Of a DNA stretch of 64,000 nucleotides, positions 45,469 through 55,546 are shown piece after piece. This DNA comes from Sodalis ligni. GTDB taxonomy: Bacteria > Pseudomonadota > Gammaproteobacteria > Enterobacterales > Enterobacteriaceae. Location of the stretch: NCBI RefSeq assembly GCF_016865525.2, contig NZ_CP075169.1, positions 5,394,337 to 5,458,336 of the forward strand, given 5' to 3'. A model generated the notes under the pieces. That model made no database searches. It was not told the DNA's origin and saw only the letters and a list, made by a program, of their open reading frames with translations. A program made the position numbers and the translations under genes. The stretch's first letter is position 1; the number at the start of each line of letters is the position of its first letter.

Positions 45469-48400
45469 ATCCATCCCGTCTGTTTATTGAGCGTCCGGTC
45501 GCCACTATCCTGTTGATGATCGGCGTGCTGATAGCCGGTATTTTCGCCTATCGGCTGCTGCCCACCTCTGCGTTGCCGCAGGTGGATTATCCCACCATCC
45601 AGGTCACCACGCTTTATCCCGGCGCCAGTCCGGATGTGATGGCATCTGCGGTTACCGCTCCGCTTGAGCGGCAACTGGGCCAGATGGCCGGCCTTAGCCA
45701 GATGTATTCCGCCAGCTCCGGCGGCGCGTCCACCATCACCCTGAAATTTTCGCTGGATTTATCACTTGATGTGGCGGAACAGGAAGTACAGGCAGCCATC
45801 AACGCCGCCAATAGCCTGCTGCCGGACGATTTGCCCAATCCGCCCACCTATAAGAAGGTCAATCCGGCGGATACCGCGGTGATTACCCTGGCGGCCACAT
45901 CCGATACCTTGCCGTTAATAAAGGTACAGGATCTGGTGAATACCCGCATCGCGCTGAAGCTGTCGCAAATTTCCGGGGTCGGCATGGTGACGCTGGCCGG
46001 CGGCCATCAGCCGGCGATTCGGGTGCGGATGGATCCCCGGGCCCTGGCGGCGCGCAACCTGACGCTGGAAGACGTCAATACCCTGATTGGCAACAGCAAT
46101 GTCAACGGTTCCAAAGGGGGATTCGACGGCAAGCACCACTCCATTACCATTGATGCCAACGATCAGCTGCGCACCGCGGCGCAATACGGCGATTTGATCC
46201 TTTCGTATCAGAACGGCGCCGCTCTGCGCCTGCGGGATATCGCGCAGATCGATGAGGCGGAAGAGAACATTTACCAGTCCGCCTGGGCAAACCGGCAGCC
46301 GGCCATTATCATCAGCGTCCAGCGGCAGCCCGGCGCCAACGTGATATCGGTGGTGGATGCCATCAAAGCGCAGCTTCCCACCCTGCAGGCGGCGTTGCCG
46401 GACGGGGTCAAGGTCACGGTTTTATCCGATCAGACCCAGACCATCCGCGCCTCCATCAGCGATGTACAGTTCGAATTGCTGCTGTCGATAGCCTTGGTGG
46501 TAATGGTAACGTTCCTGTTCCTGCGCAACCTGGCCGCCACCCTGATTCCCAGCATCGCCGTGCCGCTGTCCCTGGTGGGGACGTTCGGCGTCATGTATCT
46601 GGCGGGCTTTAGCCTAAATAACCTGTCGCTGATGGCCCTGACCGTCGCCACCGGCTTTGTCATAGACGATGCGATAGTGGTGGTGGAGAATATCTCGCGC
46701 CGGCTGGAAGACGGGGAGACGCCGATGCAGGCCGCCCTTAATGGCTCGGCGCAAATCGGCTTCACCATTATTTCACTGACGTTTTCCCTGATCGCCGTGC
46801 TGATCCCGCTGCTGTTCATGGGGGACGTGGTGGGGCGCCTGTTCCGGGAGTTCGCCATTACCCTTGCGGTATCGATCCTGGTATCCATGGTGGTGTCGCT
46901 GACCCTGACGCCAATGCTGTGCGGCTATCTGCTGCATCATATTCCGGAGGAGCGGCAGAGCAGGTTCAACCGCAAGGGCGGGCAAATTTTCGATAAGCTG
47001 ATTGCCGGTTACGATCGCCTGCTGTCCATTGTGCTGGATCACCAGACCCTCACCCTGCTGGTGGCCCTGGCGACCCTGCTGTTTACCGCGCTGCTGTATG
47101 TTATCGTGCCGAAAGGATTTTTCCCTACCGAAGACACCGGGCTTATCCAAGGCATCACTATCGCCTCCCAGGATGTCTCATTTAAGGAAATGGCCACGCG
47201 CCAGCAGCGGCTGGCGGACGTTATCCTGAAAAATCCCTCGGTGGAAAGCATCTCGTCCACCATCGGTATCGACGGCAACAATACCAGCCTGAACAGCGGG
47301 CGGCTGCAGATCAATCTCAAACCGTTCTCCGATCGGGACCTGCGGGCAACGGAGATCATTCAACAGCTCTCCACCGCCGCTCAAAACGTCGCCGGCATCC
47401 GGCTTTATCTGCAATCGTCCCAGGATCTTACGGTGAACGATCAGGTCACCCCCAGCCAGTATCAGTTCACTCTTGATGATGCCGACAGCGAAAATCTGGT
47501 GACCTGGACGCCCAAAATGGTGGCGGCATTGCAAGGGCGGCCGGAGTTCAGCGACGTAGTGAGCAATCTGCAAGACCAGGGTCAGGTGGCGTATGTGGAG
47601 CTGAACCGCGATGAAGCGGCCCGTTACGGCATTACCGCCGCCGATGTGGATACCGCGCTGTACAACTCCTTTGGGCAACGGCTGGTGTCCACCATATTTA
47701 CCCAAGCCAATCAATATCGCGTGGTGCTGGAAGTTGAACCGAAATTCCAGCAGTCGCCGGCGTCGCTGGACGATATCTATCTGGCCGCCGGTTCCACCAG
47801 CAGCACCGATTCTTCCAGCGGCACCAGCACGTCAAGTACCTCCGGCAGCTCCACATCTTCCAGCAGCACGAGCAGCACCACCACCAACGATTCCGGTTCC
47901 TCTTCCACTACCACCGGCATGGTGAAGCTCACCTCCATTGCCCATGTGCATCTGCGCACCGGTTCGCTGGTGTATGCCCGGCTTAATCAATTCCCGGCGG
48001 TCACGCTCTCGTTTAATCTGCGGGACGGTTATACGCTGGAGGATGCCCAAAAGGCCATCGCCAGCGTCAGCAAGCAGATGAAGCTGCCTGACACCATTAC
48101 CCTGCGTTACCAGGGGGAGGCCTCGGCGTTCCAAAGCTCCACCGACAACACTCTTTGGCTCATCCTGGCGGCGCTGCTGACTATGTATGTGGTGCTGGGC
48201 ATCCTTTATGAAAGCTTTATCCACCCGGTAACCATTTTATCCACCCTGCCCTCGGCGGCGGTGGGCGCCCTGCTGACGTTGCTGTTCGCCAATACCGAGT
48301 TCAGCCTGATCGCGTTAATCGGCGTCATTCTGCTGATAGGCATTGTGAAAAAGAACGCCATCATGATGATAGACTTCGCCCTTGAGGCGGAGCACAAGCA

Positions 48401-48680
48401 GCATCTCTCCCCCCGTGACGCTATTCACCAGGCCTGCCTGCTGCGCTTTCGTCCCATCATGATGACCACCATGGCGGCCCTGCTGGGGGCCCTGCCGCTG
48501 ATGCTGGCCCATGGGTCGGGGGCGGAGCTCAGGCGGCCGCTAGGGCTGGTGATAGTCGGCGGTCTGATATTCAGCCAGGTGCTGACCCTGTTCTCCACGC
48601 CGGTTATCTATCTGGGATTTGACCGGTTGTCCCAGCGCAGCCGGCAGGTATGGCAGCGGTTCGGCCGGCAGGCGCGCTAA
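45465..48680 (+). CDS. mdtB: RND efflux transporter, MdtB-like, with Ser/Thr-rich insertion
   Basis: A 1071-residue inner-membrane transporter (MdtB has 1040). Twelve transmembrane helices and two large periplasmic loops are evident; motifs [13 protein letters not shown] and [14 protein letters not shown] place it in the HAE-1/MdtB branch. Residues about 776-818 in the second periplasmic loop are a Ser/Thr/Gly run ([19 protein letters not shown] and on) that E. coli MdtB lacks and that accounts for the extra length. It works as a heteromultimer with MdtC, expelling bile salts, novobiocin and similar drugs in E. coli. Confidence 0.94.
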   Translation: MNPSRLFIERPVATILLMIGVLIAGIFAYRLLPTSALPQVDYPTIQVTTLYPGASPDVMASAVTAPLERQLGQMAGLSQMYSASSGGASTITLKFSLDLSLDVAEQEVQAAINAANSLLPDDLPNPPTYKKVNPADTAVITLAATSDTLPLIKVQDLVNTRIALKLSQISGVGMVTLAGGHQPAIRVRMDPRALAARNLTLEDVNTLIGNSNVNGSKGGFDGKHHSITIDANDQLRTAAQYGDLILSYQNGAALRLRDIAQIDEAEENIYQSAWANRQPAIIISVQRQPGANVISVVDAIKAQLPTLQAALPDGVKVTVLSDQTQTIRASISDVQFELLLSIALVVMVTFLFLRNLAATLIPSIAVPLSLVGTFGVMYLAGFSLNNLSLMALTVATGFVIDDAIVVVENISRRLEDGETPMQAALNGSAQIGFTIISLTFSLIAVLIPLLFMGDVVGRLFREFAITLAVSILVSMVVSLTLTPMLCGYLLHHIPEERQSRFNRKGGQIFDKLIAGYDRLLSIVLDHQTLTLLVALATLLFTALLYVIVPKGFFPTEDTGLIQGITIASQDVSFKEMATRQQRLADVILKNPSVESISSTIGIDGNNTSLNSGRLQINLKPFSDRDLRATEIIQQLSTAAQNVAGIRLYLQSSQDLTVNDQVTPSQYQFTLDDADSENLVTWTPKMVAALQGRPEFSDVVSNLQDQGQVAYVELNRDEAARYGITAADVDTALYNSFGQRLVSTIFTQANQYRVVLEVEPKFQQSPASLDDIYLAAGSTSSTDSSSGTSTSSTSGSSTSSSSTSSTTTNDSGSSSTTTGMVKLTSIAHVHLRTGSLVYARLNQFPAVTLSFNLRDGYTLEDAQKAIASVSKQMKLPDTITLRYQGEASAFQSSTDNTLWLILAALLTMYVVLGILYESFIHPVTILSTLPSAAVGALLTLLFANTEFSLIALIGVILLIGIVKKNAIMMIDFALEAEHKQHLSPRDAIHQACLLRFRPIMMTTMAALLGALPLMLAHGSGAELRRPLGLVIVGGLIFSQVLTLFSTPVIYLGFDRLSQRSRQVWQRFGRQAR

Positions 48681-51600
48681 TGAATATTTCCAGGGTATTT
48701 ATCTTCCGGCCGGTGGCCACCCTGCTGCTGACCGCGGGCATCCTGCTGCTGGGCATTCTGGGCTACCGGCTGTTGCCGGTGGCCCCGCTGCCGCAGGTGG
48801 ATTTCCCCACCATTATGGTCAGCGCCAGCCTGCCCGGCGCCAGTCCGGAGACCATGGCCGCCACGGTGGCCACCCCGCTGGAACGCGCGCTGGGGCAGAT
48901 CGCCGGCGTCAGCGAAATGACCTCCAACAGTTCCCAGAGCTCCACCAACGTCATTTTGCAGTTCGATCTTGACCGGGATATCAACGGCGCGGCGCGGGAT
49001 GTGCAGGCGGCCATTAATGCCGCGCGCAGCCTGCTGCCCAGCAGCATGCCCTCGCTGCCCACCTACCGCAAGGCCAATCCGTCCGATGCGCCCATCGTGA
49101 TGCTGGCGCTGACCTCCACCACCCGCAGCAGCGGCGAACTGTACGATTTGGCCTCGAGCCAGATCCAGCAGAAAATCGCCCAGGTGGACGGCGTCGGCCA
49201 GGTCTCGGTGGTGGGCAGCTCGCTGCCGGCGGTGCGTATCGATTTACGGCCGCAGATGATCACCCATTTCGGCCTCTCCCTGGACAGCATACGCAGCGCC
49301 ATTGCCGACAGCACCACCAATCTGCCTAAGGGAATGCTGGAAGGGGATCATCAATCCTGGCTGGTGGACGGCAACGGCCAGCTGGATCAGGCCCGGGACT
49401 ACCGCGCGCTGATTGTCAGCTACCGGGACGGCCACGCCGTGCGGCTGGGGGATGTGGCCAATGTCTACGACTCGGTGGAAGACAAATACAACGTCGGTTT
49501 TTACAACCAGACCCCGGCGGTGATGATAGGCGTTACCCGCCAGGCCGGCGCCAACATGTTGGAAACCATCGACGCCATCAAGGCCAGGGTGCCGGCTTTG
49601 GCCGCCACCCTGCCCGGCGACGTCAGCCTGAATATCGTCATCGATCGCTCGCCGACGATTCGCTCATCCCTGCGCGCCACCGAAGAAACGCTGCTGATCG
49701 CCATCGCACTGGTGATAGGCGTGGTATTCATCTTTCTGCGCAACCTGCAGGCGGTGATAATCCCCGCGCTGGCGCTGCCGGTGTCGCTGATCGGCACCTG
49801 CGCGGTGATGTACCTGCTGGGCTATAGCCTGGATAACCTGTCGCTGATGGCGCTGATTATCTCCACCGGTTTTGTGGTGGATGACGCCATCGTGGTACTG
49901 GAGAATATCACCCGCTATATCGAGGAAGGGCTCGGTCCGGTACGGGCCTCCCTGAAAGGGGCGAAAGAGGTGAGTTTTACCGTGCTGGCCATGACGGTGT
50001 CGCTGGTGGCGGTGTTTATTCCCATCTTGCTGATGGGCAGTATCGTCGGGCGGCTGTTCCGGGAATTTGCCATTACCCTCACCGTCTCGCTGCTGATTTC
50101 CATGCTGCTGTCCCTGAGCCTGACGCCGATGCTGTGCTCGCGCCTGCTCAAGCGCAAGGCCCCGCCCACCCGCCGGCCGCCCCGCATTTATCTGCTGATC
50201 GAACGGGGCCTGGCGCGGATGCTGGCGGGCTATTCGCTGGGGCTGGCCTGGGTGATGCGCCATCAGGGATTCACGCTGCTGACACTGCTGCTCACCATCG
50301 TATTGAATATCTTCCTGTACACCGTGGTACAGAAAGGCTTTTTCCCCAACCAGGATACCGGTTTGCTGATGGGCATGCTGCGCGCCGACCAAAACGTGTC
50401 GTTCCAGCAAATGAAACCCAAGCTGGCGGAGTTCTCCAAGCTGGTGCAGCAGGATCCGGCGGTGGACGGCGTGCTGGCATCCATGGGCAGCGGCGGCTTC
50501 GGATCGCGTAATACCGCCAATTTTTTCGTGCATTTGAAAGACTTCAGCCAGCGGGACGCCGATGCCACGCAGGTGGCGAACAGGCTGAGCGCAAAAACCC
50601 GCAACCAGGCGGGCGTACAGCTGTTTTTGATGCCGGCGCAGGATTTACGCGTAGGCGGGCGCAGCGCCAACGCCTTGTATCAGTACAGCCTGCAGGCGGA
50701 CGACCTGTCCTTACTGCGAATCTGGACGCCCAAGGTGGAGGCGGCGCTGGAAAAAATCCCGCAGCTCACCGGCGTGGACAGCGATGCCCAAACCGGCGGC
50801 CAGGAAGTGATGCTCAACATCGATCGCGATAAAGCCACCCGGCTGGGGGTGGACGTCAAGATGCTGGATACCATGTTGAACAATGCCTTCAGCCAGCGGC
50901 AAATCGCCACCCGCTATAAGACGTTGAACCAATACCATGTGGTGATGACCCTGAACAGCGATTTTACCGCCGACCCGTCGGTCCTCAACGATCTGCTGGT
51001 GGTGAACAACGACGGCAAACAGATTCCCCTGTCCGCTTTCGCCAGCTTCAGCGGCGCCAATACGCCTTTATCGGTGGCGCACCAGGGGCAATCCGCCACC
51101 AGTACGGTGGCGTTCAACCTGGCGGACGGCGTGTCGCTGGAGCAGGCGCAGGCCCTTATCAAAACCGCCATGGCGCAAATCGGCCTGCCGGATACCATCC
51201 AGTCCGGTTTCCAGGGCACCGCCAAAGCCTTTACGTCGCTGGCCGCCTCGATGCCCTGGCTGATTCTCGCGGCCCTGGCGGCGGTGTATATCGTGCTGGG
51301 CATGCTTTATGAGAGCTATATCCATCCCCTGACCATTCTTTCCACCCTGCCCTCAGCCGGCTTGGGGGCGCTGCTGTTATTGCTCATCACCGGCACGCAG
51401 CTGACGGTTATCGCCCTGATCGGTATTTTACTGCTCATCGGCATCGTGAAGAAAAACGCCATTATGATGATAGATTTCGCGCTGGCGGCGGAACGTAAGC
51501 AAGGGCTTACTCCGCAGCAGGCTATTACCCAAGCCTGCCTGATGCGTTTTCGACCCATCATGATGACCACTCTGGCGGCTTTTTTCGGCGCCTTGCCGCT

Positions 51601-51784
51601 GGCGCTGGGCGGCGGCGGCGATGCCGCTCTGCGCAGCCCGCTGGGGATGGCCATTGCCGGCGGCCTGGCGTTAAGCCAGCTGCTGACCCTGTTCACCACG
51701 CCGGTCGTGTATCTCTATATGGATCGCCTGAGCCGAGGCAGCCGACGAGTCTGGCGGCGCTACGCTAAGCGCGACGCGGTTTAA
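48680..51784 (+). CDS. mdtC: RND efflux transporter, MdtC-like
   Basis: A 1034-residue protein (MdtC has 1025). ATG at 48680 overlaps the mdtB stop (TAATG). It has the same topology as MdtB with motifs FVVDDAIVVLENIT and [16 protein letters not shown], and no Ser/Thr insertion. The partner of MdtB in a 2:1 B:C trimer (family knowledge). The E. coli operon continues with mdtD-baeSR; here it continues with an outer-membrane channel gene instead. Confidence 0.94.
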   Translation: MNISRVFIFRPVATLLLTAGILLLGILGYRLLPVAPLPQVDFPTIMVSASLPGASPETMAATVATPLERALGQIAGVSEMTSNSSQSSTNVILQFDLDRDINGAARDVQAAINAARSLLPSSMPSLPTYRKANPSDAPIVMLALTSTTRSSGELYDLASSQIQQKIAQVDGVGQVSVVGSSLPAVRIDLRPQMITHFGLSLDSIRSAIADSTTNLPKGMLEGDHQSWLVDGNGQLDQARDYRALIVSYRDGHAVRLGDVANVYDSVEDKYNVGFYNQTPAVMIGVTRQAGANMLETIDAIKARVPALAATLPGDVSLNIVIDRSPTIRSSLRATEETLLIAIALVIGVVFIFLRNLQAVIIPALALPVSLIGTCAVMYLLGYSLDNLSLMALIISTGFVVDDAIVVLENITRYIEEGLGPVRASLKGAKEVSFTVLAMTVSLVAVFIPILLMGSIVGRLFREFAITLTVSLLISMLLSLSLTPMLCSRLLKRKAPPTRRPPRIYLLIERGLARMLAGYSLGLAWVMRHQGFTLLTLLLTIVLNIFLYTVVQKGFFPNQDTGLLMGMLRADQNVSFQQMKPKLAEFSKLVQQDPAVDGVLASMGSGGFGSRNTANFFVHLKDFSQRDADATQVANRLSAKTRNQAGVQLFLMPAQDLRVGGRSANALYQYSLQADDLSLLRIWTPKVEAALEKIPQLTGVDSDAQTGGQEVMLNIDRDKATRLGVDVKMLDTMLNNAFSQRQIATRYKTLNQYHVVMTLNSDFTADPSVLNDLLVVNNDGKQIPLSAFASFSGANTPLSVAHQGQSATSTVAFNLADGVSLEQAQALIKTAMAQIGLPDTIQSGFQGTAKAFTSLAASMPWLILAALAAVYIVLGMLYESYIHPLTILSTLPSAGLGALLLLLITGTQLTVIALIGILLLIGIVKKNAIMMIDFALAAERKQGLTPQQAITQACLMRFRPIMMTTLAAFFGALPLALGGGGDAALRSPLGMAIAGGLALSQLLTLFTTPVVYLYMDRLSRGSRRVWRRYAKRDAV

Positions 51785-51805
51785 CCTGACAATGACGATG
51801 GAATT

Positions 51806-53224
51806 ATGCTAAAGAAACGCGGACTGCCTGCCATGAAGCTGCTCCCTTTGACCGCCGTGCTCCTAATGGCCGGTTGCCTCACCGGTTGTATGGTGGGGCC
51901 GGATTACCGGCGCCCAACGGTCCAGACGCCGGCACAGTTCAAACAGGCCAAGGGCTGGACGCAGGCGGTACCGCAGGATCAGACGGACAAGGGAGAGTGG
52001 TGGGGAGTCTATCGGGATCCGGTCCTGTCCGGGTTGCTGAGCCAGGTGAAGATCTCCAATCAGAACGTGGCGCAGTATGAAGCGCTGTACCGGCAGGCGC
52101 GGGCATTGAGCGCCGCCTCGCGGGCCAATCTTTATCCCACGGTAACCGGCACCGCGTCCAGCACCCGCAGCGGTACCGCCGGCAGCGCCGCCGCCACCCA
52201 TAACGCCGAGGTCAGCGCCAGCTGGGAGCTGGATATCTGGGGTAAACTGCGCCGCACGCTGGAAGAGAATCAGGCCAGCGCGCAGGCCAGCGCCGCCGAA
52301 CTGGCCAACATCACCCTGAGCGCCCAGTCGGAATTGGCGCAGGATTATTTCCAGCTGCGGGTTATGGATCAGCAAATCGCCCTCTATCAGCAAAGCGTCG
52401 AGGCTTATCAGCGCTACCTTCAGATCATAGACAATAAATACCGGGCCGGCAGCGAGTCGCGCGCCACCCTGGCCCAGGCGCAAACCCAGCTGGAGAGCGC
52501 CCGCGCCTCGGCGCTGGATCTGCAATGGCAGCGCGCGCAGCTGGAACATGCCATCGCGGTATTGATGGGCAAAGCGCCGGCGCAGTTCAGCCTGCCGGCC
52601 GCACCCCTGACCGCCGCCATGCCGCGCATACCGGTGGCATTGCCGGCGCAGTTGCTGCAGCGGCGGCCCGATATTGCTTACGCCGAGCGTAACGTCGCGG
52701 CGGCCAACGCCGCCATCGGCGTGGCGCAGGCGGCCTATTATCCCGACCTGACCCTGAGCGCCAGCGGCGGTTTCCAAAGTTCAGTGCTGCATAACCTGAT
52801 TTCCATGCCGAACCGGGTCTGGTCGCTGGGGCCGGAACTGAGCGGCACCCTGCTGGATTTCGGCGCCACCAAGGCCGGCGTGGAGCAGGCGCAGGCCGCG
52901 TATGACGCAAGCGTCGCCAGCTATCGTCAATCGGTGCTGGATGCTTTCCAGGAAGTGGAGGATTATCTGGTGGAATTATCGACCTTGGCAGAGGAAACCG
53001 CCGCCCAACAGCGCGCCGCGGAATCGGCCCAGGAATCCGCCCGGGTGACTTACAATCAATACCAGGCCGGCATGATAGATTATCTCGATGTCGCCACGAC
53101 GCAGAACACCAGCCTCTCCCAGCAGCAAAATCTGCTGTCCCTGCGCAGCACCCAGTGGGTGGCCAGCGTTCAGCTGATTGTGGCCTTAGGGGGTGGTTGG
53201 CATGGAGAAGGAGTGCAGCCCTAA
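51806..53224 (+). CDS. Outer-membrane efflux channel lipoprotein (NodT/OprM family)
   Basis: A 472-residue TolC-like protein. The signal peptide ends in tandem lipobox-like cysteines (LMAGCLTGCMVGPDYRRP), and GPDYRRP is the typical start of mature NodT proteins. Two repeats of OEP domains follow (QYEALYRQARALSAASRANLYPTV, LQRRPDIAYAERNVAAANAAIGVAQAAYYPDLTLSASGGF in part). It lies 21 bp after mdtC, so this operon encodes its own channel rather than relying on TolC. Start 51806 or 51833; the first has GGA upstream. Confidence 0.92.
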   Translation: MLKKRGLPAMKLLPLTAVLLMAGCLTGCMVGPDYRRPTVQTPAQFKQAKGWTQAVPQDQTDKGEWWGVYRDPVLSGLLSQVKISNQNVAQYEALYRQARALSAASRANLYPTVTGTASSTRSGTAGSAAATHNAEVSASWELDIWGKLRRTLEENQASAQASAAELANITLSAQSELAQDYFQLRVMDQQIALYQQSVEAYQRYLQIIDNKYRAGSESRATLAQAQTQLESARASALDLQWQRAQLEHAIAVLMGKAPAQFSLPAAPLTAAMPRIPVALPAQLLQRRPDIAYAERNVAAANAAIGVAQAAYYPDLTLSASGGFQSSVLHNLISMPNRVWSLGPELSGTLLDFGATKAGVEQAQAAYDASVASYRQSVLDAFQEVEDYLVELSTLAEETAAQQRAAESAQESARVTYNQYQAGMIDYLDVATTQNTSLSQQQNLLSLRSTQWVASVQLIVALGGGWHGEGVQP

Positions 53225-53263
53225 GTGCCTGGCCGGTGTGAACCTTTGGGGTCCCCCCGGCCA

Positions 53264-53291
53264 GGATGGCGGAGTGAGAGCGCCGCCATCC
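53264..53291. terminator. Possible bidirectional hairpin after the efflux operon
   Basis: GGATGGCGG (53264-53272) pairs exactly with CCGCCATCC (53283-53291). It lies between convergent genes, as expected of a terminator, but lacks a T-tract. Confidence 0.4.
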
Positions 53292-53318
53292 GCGCCTGAT
53301 TTCCTTTCATCGCCTGTG

Positions 53319-53987
53319 TCAGGCTTCTTCCGCTACCGGGGCCTTATTCTTTCCGGCGCTGGTGAGCTCCGGCCAGACGGCCATCAGCGTGGAAACGATA
53401 TTATCCAGCTCTTCCTGGGTCGCCCCGTCACGGGCCTGCACCGCCATGCCCTGCATAATACACATCAGGTACTTGGCCAGCGTGGCAATATCGGCCGTGG
53501 GAGAGATATCTCCCTTGGCCTGCCGGGCCCGCAGGAAATCCGCCAGCATATTTTCCTGGAAATGATGGCGTGCGCGCAGCATTTGCGCCACATCGTCCGA
53601 TTGTGAAGAAAGCGCCGCGGACGTACAGATAAGAAAACAGCCCGACGGCAGGTTTTTATCGGTATAGAGCGCCGCGGTATCGCGCATGAAATCTTCCGTT
53701 GCCTCCGACACCGTGCAGTTCGGATTGGTCAGCAGCGCCCTGCCCCGTTCGGCGAATTTAGTCATATAACGTTCAGCCGCCGCACGGAACAACCCTTCTT
53801 TATTGCCGAATTCACCGTACAGCGTCGGTGCCTTCGCGCCTGTTGCCTCAACCAAGTCGGCCAGCGAAGTCGCTTCATAGCCATGGCGCCAGAACAATTC
53901 AAGCGCCTTATCCAGCGCATCGTCACGATCGAACTGTTTTGGACGTCCGCGTCCCTTTTTGGCGGACACAACATGCTCAGTACTCAT
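53319..53987 (-). CDS. comR: TetR-family repressor, ComR-like
   Basis: A 222-residue protein started at 53987, with AGAGGA upstream. The N-terminal RGRPKQFDRDDALDKALELFW and helix-turn-helix ATSLADLVEATGAKAPTLYGEF closely follow E. coli ComR (YcfQ), which is copper-sensitive and represses the divergent outer-membrane/periplasmic gene bhsA (comC). Here too a BhsA-like gene lies divergently at 54580, after a 592-bp spacer with several TTAACGATCGTTAA-like palindromes. Gene order and sequence agree, so the symbol is given with moderate confidence. Confidence 0.8.
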   Translation of the reverse strand: MSTEHVVSAKKGRGRPKQFDRDDALDKALELFWRHGYEATSLADLVEATGAKAPTLYGEFGNKEGLFRAAAERYMTKFAERGRALLTNPNCTVSEATEDFMRDTAALYTDKNLPSGCFLICTSAALSSQSDDVAQMLRARHHFQENMLADFLRARQAKGDISPTADIATLAKYLMCIMQGMAVQARDGATQEELDNIVSTLMAVWPELTSAGKNKAPVAEEA

Positions 53988-54025
53988 CAGGTCCTCTCTT
54001 AGCAAAAAATGCCATCACCATATAA

Positions 54026-54039
54026 TTAATGATCGTTAA
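54026..54039. promoter_or_regulatory. Operator-like palindrome, site 1 (near comR-like start)
   Basis: TTAATGATCGTTAA differs in one base from the perfect palindrome at 54207-54220 and lies 38 bp upstream of the repressor start, well placed for autoregulation. Confidence 0.55.
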
Positions 54040-54206
54040 AAAAATTACAACCACTTTTTGTCAAAATGACAAAAATGGGGTAATTCATTAGCATCGTAAC
54101 TATATTGTTGCTCCTTGCAGACGTTGGTTTTTATACCTCAAGCACAGAACGAACAAGCGAAACAGAATGGCGTTTCGTTCCCCAAATCAACATTATAACA
54201 ATTATA

Positions 54207-54220
54207 TTAACGATCGTTAA
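54207..54220. promoter_or_regulatory. Perfect operator-like palindrome, site 2
   Basis: TTAACGATCGTTAA is a perfect 14-bp palindrome. Related copies at 54026-54039 and 54458-54471 share its core GATC, suggesting one TetR-type protein binds all three. Confidence 0.6.
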
Positions 54221-54261
54221 AATTTTAGTTGATCTCAGTCACAATTGCCAATATTATTTAA

Positions 54262-54278
54262 TTATCGAACGTTAATAA
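54262..54278. promoter_or_regulatory. Related repeated motif, copy A
   Basis: TTATCGAACGTTAATAA. An almost identical copy (one base different) occurs at 54514-54530. They share the CGTTAA half-site with the palindromes and may be secondary binding sites. Confidence 0.45.
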
Positions 54279-54457
54279 AAAGTTAATTTAACGTAACTCA
54301 CCTCTTCAAACGCCAAGGTCAGGCCGCCTGTTTCGACAGGTATGGCGCCTGAGCCTCAACCGGGACGCCAAAGGAGCGCGCAACCTTAACCGGGCAGCGA
54401 GGCAACCTTGCTGGGTACAAGAAAAAAAGCCCATAAAACAACGCGGTAAGTTTTATC

Positions 54458-54471
54458 TTAACGATCATTAT
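54458..54471. promoter_or_regulatory. Operator-like palindrome, site 3
   Basis: TTAACGATCATTAT, two bases from the perfect site 2, about 109 bp upstream of the BhsA-like gene. Confidence 0.5.
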
Positions 54472-54513
54472 ATTATTTACTTGATCCTGCTTCACCCCTG
54501 TACTACCATTTAC

Positions 54514-54530
54514 TTATCGAATGTTAATAA
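54514..54530. promoter_or_regulatory. Related repeated motif, copy B
   Basis: TTATCGAATGTTAATAA, 49 bp before the BhsA-like start, where it would overlap the promoter or transcription start. Confidence 0.45.
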
Positions 54531-54579
54531 ATTTGCGGCGTGATGAAAATAGTCATCTTTGCCGTAAGGAGTAAGCACC

Positions 54580-54831
54580 ATGCGTAAGGTAAAAGCAGTA
54601 AGCCTGGCTATTGTCTTGGGGACGTTATCTTTCGGCAGCAGCGCAATGCAGATAACCACCCAGGGGACAGGTCCGGCGCAAGACACGGCCGTAAGAGCGA
54701 GCGCTGTCCTGGCCTCCTCGGCCAACGGCGCTTTGAATGAAAAAGCCGTACCGGACGGTACCCGTTCTTATCCGATGACTTCTGTTGCCGGCCAGCGGAA
54801 TATGCACAGTACGTCGGTTGTGTATGAATAA
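54580..54831 (+). CDS. BhsA/YdgH-type small periplasmic stress protein (DUF1471-like)
   Basis: An 83-residue protein (BhsA has 85) with a signal peptide (MRKVKAVSLAIVLGTLSFGSSA). The C-terminus SYPMTSVAGQRNMHSTSVVYE follows the DUF1471 pattern seen in BhsA (SFRITSVTG... LHGTAVIYK). The family modulates surface properties, biofilm and stress or copper permeability. An AAGGAG site precedes the ATG. Divergent from the ComR-like repressor and preceded by the operator array, and followed by a strong terminator, so monocistronic. Confidence 0.82.
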   Translation: MRKVKAVSLAIVLGTLSFGSSAMQITTQGTGPAQDTAVRASAVLASSANGALNEKAVPDGTRSYPMTSVAGQRNMHSTSVVYE

Positions 54832-54884
54832 TGAGCCCCCGACAACGGCGGCGCATTTTTTATGCGTTACGGTCTATTTAAAAT

Positions 54885-54918
54885 AGCGTTTGTTAATAGT
54901 TTGGCAAACGCTTTTTTT
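54885..54918 (+). terminator. Rho-independent terminator of the BhsA-like gene
   Basis: Stem AGCGTTTG / CAAACGCT (8 bp, perfect) with a 12-nt loop, followed by a run of T directly after the stem. Located 54 bp after the stop. Confidence 0.9.
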
Positions 54919-55179
54919 ATGCAGTTCCGGCCTGTGTTTTTCAGGAATATTCCGCTAAAATAGACTAATCCGAAAAAACAAATAAATATTTAAATTAAGC
55001 CTTTTCTTATTTCCAAATAGCGAGTATGTTTATTCTATCCTCAAGAACTTCCTTTCCCGTCATTAATCGTAATTTGATACATTTGTAGTAACTATTTTTA
55101 CGGTTAGTCTCATTGACCTATTATTCATTAAGGTTAATCATTACAGCGTATGCAATGATAAATTAACTGGAGCTTGCCA
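54919..55179. other. AT-rich intergenic region
   Basis: 261 bp; holds the promoter of the small lipoprotein gene. No other feature is visible. Confidence 0.4.
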
Positions 55180-55317
55180 ATGCGTCGTATTTTGACTTAC
55201 CTCGGGATTATTATGCTCAGCGTTGCTTTAAGCGGCTGCATTTGGGGTGGACCGTGGGGCCGGGGCCATGGCGGCCATGACGGCCATGACGGCGGCGGAT
55301 ACCATCGCCATTATTAA
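55180..55317 (+). CDS. Tiny Gly/His-rich lipoprotein
   Basis: A 45-residue protein. The signal MRRILTYLGIIMLSVALSGC ends in a lipobox (LSGC), and the mature 26 residues are almost all Gly, His, Asp, Trp and Tyr (WGRGHGGHDGHDGGGYHRHY). TGGAG precedes the ATG. I do not know a named family. The His/Asp pattern suggests metal (Cu, Ni or Zn) binding at the membrane surface, which would agree with the neighbouring ComR-like regulator; this is inference. Confidence 0.75.
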   Translation: MRRILTYLGIIMLSVALSGCIWGGPWGRGHGGHDGHDGGGYHRHY

Positions 55318-55546
55318 TCCGATTCTTTAAAAGCTGCCTTGAGAGCTGCGCCCCAACCCCCTGTGCGTTTCCCCGGTGTTTGGCGGCGCAGTTTTTTATG
55401 CCAGTGTATAGATTCCGATACCCGCCGATAATATTCATTTATCCATATGTGGCAGCAGGCTTAAATTGTTTTCCTTGCCGTCGCTGCCCGGTTTGAACTC
55501 TTTCCTCCAGCCTCATAAGACCGGTTCTTTTCAAAACCTTACCGGT

